The notes under the pieces: generated by a model
Told to the model about the DNA's origin: nothing
Databases searched by the model: none
The model's input: the letters and a program-made list of their open reading frames with translations, nothing else
Source: CAZCWX01 sp964502465
GTDB lineage: Bacteria > Desulfobacterota > Binatia > Bin18
Length of the DNA: 16,257 bases
Direction of reading: 5' to 3'
Assembly (NCBI GenBank): GCA_964502465.1
Contig: CAZCWX010000248.1
Location: forward strand, 1-16,257
Program-made: the position numbers and the translations under genes
Shown here: positions 12,942 to 16,257 of the stretch, one piece after another
Layout of the letters: every line of letters starts with the position of its first letter
How positions within the stretch are numbered: the stretch's first letter is position 1

Positions 12942-14387
12942 CTATGCTTGCGTACCACCAACAGTGAGGCTATCGATGCGCACAGTAGGCAACCCTACAC
13001 CCACGGGTACGGACTGACCTTCCTTCCCGCACGTGCCAATTCCCTCGTCGAGTTTGAGATCATTCCCGATCATGGAAATACGGGTCAGAACTTCAGGTCC
13101 GTGCCCGATCAGAGTCGCACCCTTGACGGGATGTGTTATCTTGCCATCTTCTATGAGGTAGGCTTCGCTAGCGGAGAACACAAACTTCCCGCTCGTAATG
13201 TCGACCTGTCCACCACCGAACGACACAGCGTAGAGGCCGCGCGGAACTGACGCGATGATATCCTCTGGGGTCGAATCCCCTGGCAGCATGAATGTGTTTG
13301 TCATTCTGGGCATTGGCATGTGGGCGAAGCTCTCGCGTCGGCCGTTGCCAGTGAGAGGCATTTTCATAAGCGTCGCGTTCAACCGATCCTGGAGATAGCC
13401 TTTTAAGATTCCTTTTTCTATTAGGACTGTCCGGCTCGTTGGGGTGCCCTCATCATCATAGTTTAGTGAACCCCTACGATTGGGTAGAGTCCCGTCGTCT
13501 ATGACGGTACACTGTTCTGACGCAACCTTCTTTTCTAGGAGATCGCTAAAGGCCGACACTTTTTTACGGTTAAAGTCTCCTTCGAGGCCATGCCCAATTG
13601 CCTCGTGAAGAAGAATACCTGGCCAACCGGGGCCAAGCACAACGGTCATAGTCCCTGCAGGTGCAGATACTGCTTCGAGACCTAGAATGGCTTGACGAGC
13701 CGCCTCACGAGTGAAAGTCAACCATCGGTCCTGCTCGAACAGAAAATTAAACTCTACTCGTCCACCTCCTCCATAAGTGCCCTGTTGGCGTACTGTACCT
13801 TGTGCAGCAATGCAGGTGACCTGTAAACGTAGAAGCGGCTGACTATCTGCTACCATCATACCAGCGGAGCTGAGGATGAGGATATGTTTTTGCTCGACTG
13901 ACAACGAGGCGATCACGTTGACAATACGTGGATCATATCGATGTGCTTCTTCATCGATACGTTGCAAAAGAATAATCTTTTCGCTTAGGGGAGTCGCTAT
14001 CGGAGCAGAAATGAGTGTGTATAGGTTGCGCTGGGTAGCAGGCCCGTTCAACGCGATAACTCGTGTCTCGCCAGACTCGTGGGCGATTGAGCGAGCCATG
14101 CGTGCCGCGAACTGAAGAGTATCGAGCGTAATATCGTCGGAGTGTGCATATCCGGTTCTTTCGCCAGCAAGCACGCGCACTCCAGCGCCTTGAGATATAC
14201 TCCGGGCAGTTTTCTTCACTAAGCTTTCTTCTACAGTGAGTGTTTCTGAGGTTCGTGCTTCAAAGTATATATCTGCGTAATCGGCTTTTTTCTCCAAGGC
14301 CGTTTCGAGAACATGCTCTAATTGGTGTGAGGTAAGATCGTACTTATCAAGAAAAAGTCCCTGTGCGAGGGGGGGGGTGTTGTGCAT
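12942..14387 (-). CDS. tldD: TldD-family zinc metallopeptidase subunit
   Basis: A 481-residue TldD, the catalytic subunit of the TldD/E peptidase. The zinc site is HEAIGH (261-266, HExxxH), with the third ligand expected at C453 in GTCGKEGQ near the C-terminus. GPGWPGILL precedes the zinc helix, and LNYDDEGTP (308-316) and MPRMTNTFM are further family signatures. The ATG has an AGGAGA site and a promoter 14 nt upstream. Codons 4-7 contain a run of nine C (nine G on the plus strand at 14369-14377), a slippage-prone tract right after the start. tldE follows after 9 nt. The partial rRNA operon lies upstream in the opposite direction. Confidence 0.94.
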   Translation of the reverse strand: MHNTPPLAQGLFLDKYDLTSHQLEHVLETALEKKADYADIYFEARTSETLTVEESLVKKTARSISQGAGVRVLAGERTGYAHSDDITLDTLQFAARMARSIAHESGETRVIALNGPATQRNLYTLISAPIATPLSEKIILLQRIDEEAHRYDPRIVNVIASLSVEQKHILILSSAGMMVADSQPLLRLQVTCIAAQGTVRQQGTYGGGGRVEFNFLFEQDRWLTFTREAARQAILGLEAVSAPAGTMTVVLGPGWPGILLHEAIGHGLEGDFNRKKVSAFSDLLEKKVASEQCTVIDDGTLPNRRGSLNYDDEGTPTSRTVLIEKGILKGYLQDRLNATLMKMPLTGNGRRESFAHMPMPRMTNTFMLPGDSTPEDIIASVPRGLYAVSFGGGQVDITSGKFVFSASEAYLIEDGKITHPVKGATLIGHGPEVLTRISMIGNDLKLDEGIGTCGKEGQSVPVGVGLPTVRIDSLTVGGTQA

Positions 14388-14400
14388 AAATCTCCTCGGT

Positions 14401-14430
14401 TTTATAAAATGTAAAAGTCTTTCCTATCAA
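14401..14430 (-). promoter_or_regulatory. sigma70-like promoter of tldDE
   Basis: On the minus strand, TTGATA (14430-14425), an 18-nt spacer and TATAAA (14406-14401) precede the tldD ATG at 14387, with five of six matches in each box. The expected start of transcription falls within or beside the AGGAGA ribosome site, so the leader would be very short. Confidence 0.42.
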
Positions 14431-14473
14431 CCATATAGGATCCGAACACCGCCGAAAAATTTGTAATGAGGGA

Positions 14474-14663
14474 TTAAAGTTTCTCAAAATCATAGCAAAG
14501 AGTAAGCATGTCTGGGAATATGCTGCTCGCTTCTACTGCCTCTTTATCTGACCGGAATAACCCACGGTCCTCCCAGAGCGGGGCTGAATCATAGAACCAT
14601 GGAGTTAAATTGCCTGCCTCGCAAAGTAAGGAAACTAGGCTCTTTCTGACAATAGGGTTCGTG
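14474..14663 (-). pseudogene. Possible C-terminal gene fragment cut at the IS5 remnant
   Basis: A minus-strand frame ends with a stop at 14474 and reads about 60 residues of protein-like sequence (for example LTPWFYDSAPLWEDRG and FPDMLTLCYDFEKL). Upstream, where the IS5-type remnant begins, its sequence becomes low-quality. It looks like the 3' end of an interrupted gene. I do not recognise the family. Chance is possible. Confidence 0.28.
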
Positions 14664-14721
14664 CTTATATTATGTTTGTCCCCATCTCGCGAGCTGGGAG
14701 GTGTCCGCAAGGAGGCCGCTC

Positions 14722-15120
14722 ATGTACCGTTACGAACTCACTGACGTGCAGTGGGAGTAGATTATTCCCTTCTTCCCCGATCGTTATCACCACGGCGGGG
14801 CCGGACGCCCCTGGAGGGAGCATCGTCCCCTCGTCAAGGGTATCCTGCGGCATGTGCACACCGGCGCGCCCTGGCCGGATACGCCTGCGCTACGGGCCGT
14901 GGTAGACGGTCTATGATCGATCGCTTCAATCGCTGGCGCAAGGACGGAACCTGAGCCAAGATCCTGGATACCCTGCTCTTACGGCTCGACCAAGCGGGGT
15001 TCATCGACCGCGACCTGTGGCTGGTCGATGCCTCGGTCATCCGCGCCAGCCGGGCCGCCGCCGGCGCGAAAAAAAAGCGAGACCCGCCGCCCACGTTGGC
15101 CGGGCCGGAAGGGTTGCGTC
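14722..15120 (+). pseudogene. Decayed, truncated IS5-type transposase
   Basis: From the ATG at 14722 the plus strand encodes MYRYELTDVQWE, then TAG (14758-14760), then IIPFFPDRYHHGGAGRPW and HTGAPWPD, all typical of the N-terminus of IS5-family (IS427/IS1031-like) transposases. The frame then shifts near 14885 to read YGPW followed by a TAG. It shifts again at a GATCGATC duplication near 14915 to read DRFNRWRKDGT. After a TGA at 14952 it continues to LWLVDASVIRAS, with the first Asp of the DDE triad. The reading stops resembling a transposase near 15117, so the last two catalytic residues are gone. Three stops and two shifts make it non-functional. GC is higher than in the flanks. The left terminal repeat may lie near 14690; no right end is visible. 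Confidence 0.8.
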
Positions 15121-15134
15121 TTGCTTCCACCCTC

Positions 15135-15163
15135 TTGACAGTCTGCAATAAAATCTTTACTGT
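15135..15163 (+). promoter_or_regulatory. rRNA promoter P1
   Basis: A perfect TTGACA (15135-15140), a 17-nt spacer and TACTGT (15158-15163) lie about 250 nt before the 16S gene. The -35 is ideal and the -10 weaker. Confidence 0.5.
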
Positions 15164-15252
15164 CCTGCCTCTCGCTGTCCATGGATGAACAGGGACGTTC
15201 ATCGGGAGCAGAGAACAAAGTTTACCAGGGATGAATACGAGGAAAGTCCCTA

Positions 15253-15281
15253 TTGACAGCCTGATATGAAAAACCTATAGT
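15253..15281 (+). promoter_or_regulatory. rRNA promoter P2
   Basis: TTGACA (15253-15258), a 17-nt spacer and TATAGT (15276-15281) are near consensus and lie about 135 nt upstream of the 16S 5' end. This is probably the main rRNA operon promoter in the window. Confidence 0.72.
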
Positions 15282-15300
15282 GGGGCTTCTTGCTTATAGA

Positions 15301-15357
15301 GTTCTTTGAAAGCTAAGCAGAAAGAAAACTTGCTCATTTAGAAATAAAGAGAGCAAG
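15301..15357 (+). promoter_or_regulatory. rRNA leader: boxA-like antitermination site and hairpin
   Basis: GTTCTTTGAAAGC (15301-15313) resembles the boxA of rRNA leaders. It is followed by a hairpin with arms CTTGCTC (15329-15335) and GAGCAAG (15351-15357). In known rRNA leaders, boxA and a nearby stem load the Nus antitermination complex. Confidence 0.42.
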
Positions 15358-15385
15358 GGCCAGCGCACTGAAATGAAAGAAAAAT

Positions 15386-15410
15386 AATAGGTAAACCTCA
15401 TCCACCTATT
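15386..15410 (+). other. Small hairpin just before the 16S 5' end
   Basis: AATAGGT (15386-15392) and ACCTATT (15404-15410) form a 7-bp stem with an 11-nt loop a few bases ahead of the mature 16S. It may take part in 16S precursor processing or folding. Confidence 0.3.
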
Positions 15411-15417
15411 CAAAATT

Positions 15418-16257
<840 letters not shown>

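Noticed and set aside
14834..15218. Two long minus-strand frames over the transposase remnant
   Set aside because: They are antisense to recognisable IS5 transposase sequence and overlap rRNA promoter P1; Arg/Pro-rich GC artefacts.

Overview
This is a bacterial chromosomal window of moderate GC. It carries about a dozen genes, all on the minus strand, and at its right end the first ~840 bases of a 16S rRNA gene on the plus strand. The 16S sequence is clearly bacterial. The mix of a plant-type glutamate-cysteine ligase, an AcoX/E1 cluster and heptad-type intergenic repeats suggests a deltaproteobacterium-like or little-cultured lineage (Binatota-, Tectomicrobia- or NC10-like). The phylum cannot be fixed by eye.

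Layout in transcription order on the minus strand, right to left. (1) tldD and tldE (14387-11592) encode the TldD/E metalloprotease pair, behind a good sigma70-like promoter. (2) A DEDDh exonuclease / GIY-YIG / UVR fusion (11424-9541) follows, preceded by a possible 47-codon ORF that overlaps its GTG start. (3) A PEP-mutase/isocitrate-lyase-superfamily domain fused to a nucleotidyltransferase-like domain (9274-7598) has unusual residues in both active sites. (4) A QW-repeat terpene-cyclase-like toroid protein (7446-6481) lies 2 nt before a small Rieske ferredoxin (6478-6170). (5) An ECF sigma factor and a zinc-finger transmembrane anti-sigma overlap (6088-4834) and end in a hairpin. (6) A plant-type glutamate-cysteine ligase (4512-3127) stands alone. 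(7) The TPP-dependent 2-oxoacid/acetoin dehydrogenase E1 alpha and beta genes and an AcoX-type NAD-kinase-fold gene (2948-1) form an operon that runs off the left edge. The E2/E3 genes are not in the window.

The right part holds a broken gene end and a decayed, truncated IS5-type transposase. Beyond these are two sigma70-like promoters in tandem, a boxA-like site and leader hairpins ahead of the 16S gene. tldD and the rRNA operon are divergently oriented.

The least ordinary part is 6170-9274. It joins a mutase-like enzyme with a lyase-type Cys and a degenerate nucleotide-binding loop, a cyclase-like toroid with a DxDTT motif, and a Rieske electron carrier, all on one strand. This may be a small undescribed pathway, but that is inference from adjacency and motifs. 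Several intergenic spacers consist of degenerate 7-bp-period arrays, including an inverted pair between the mutase-like and cyclase-like genes.
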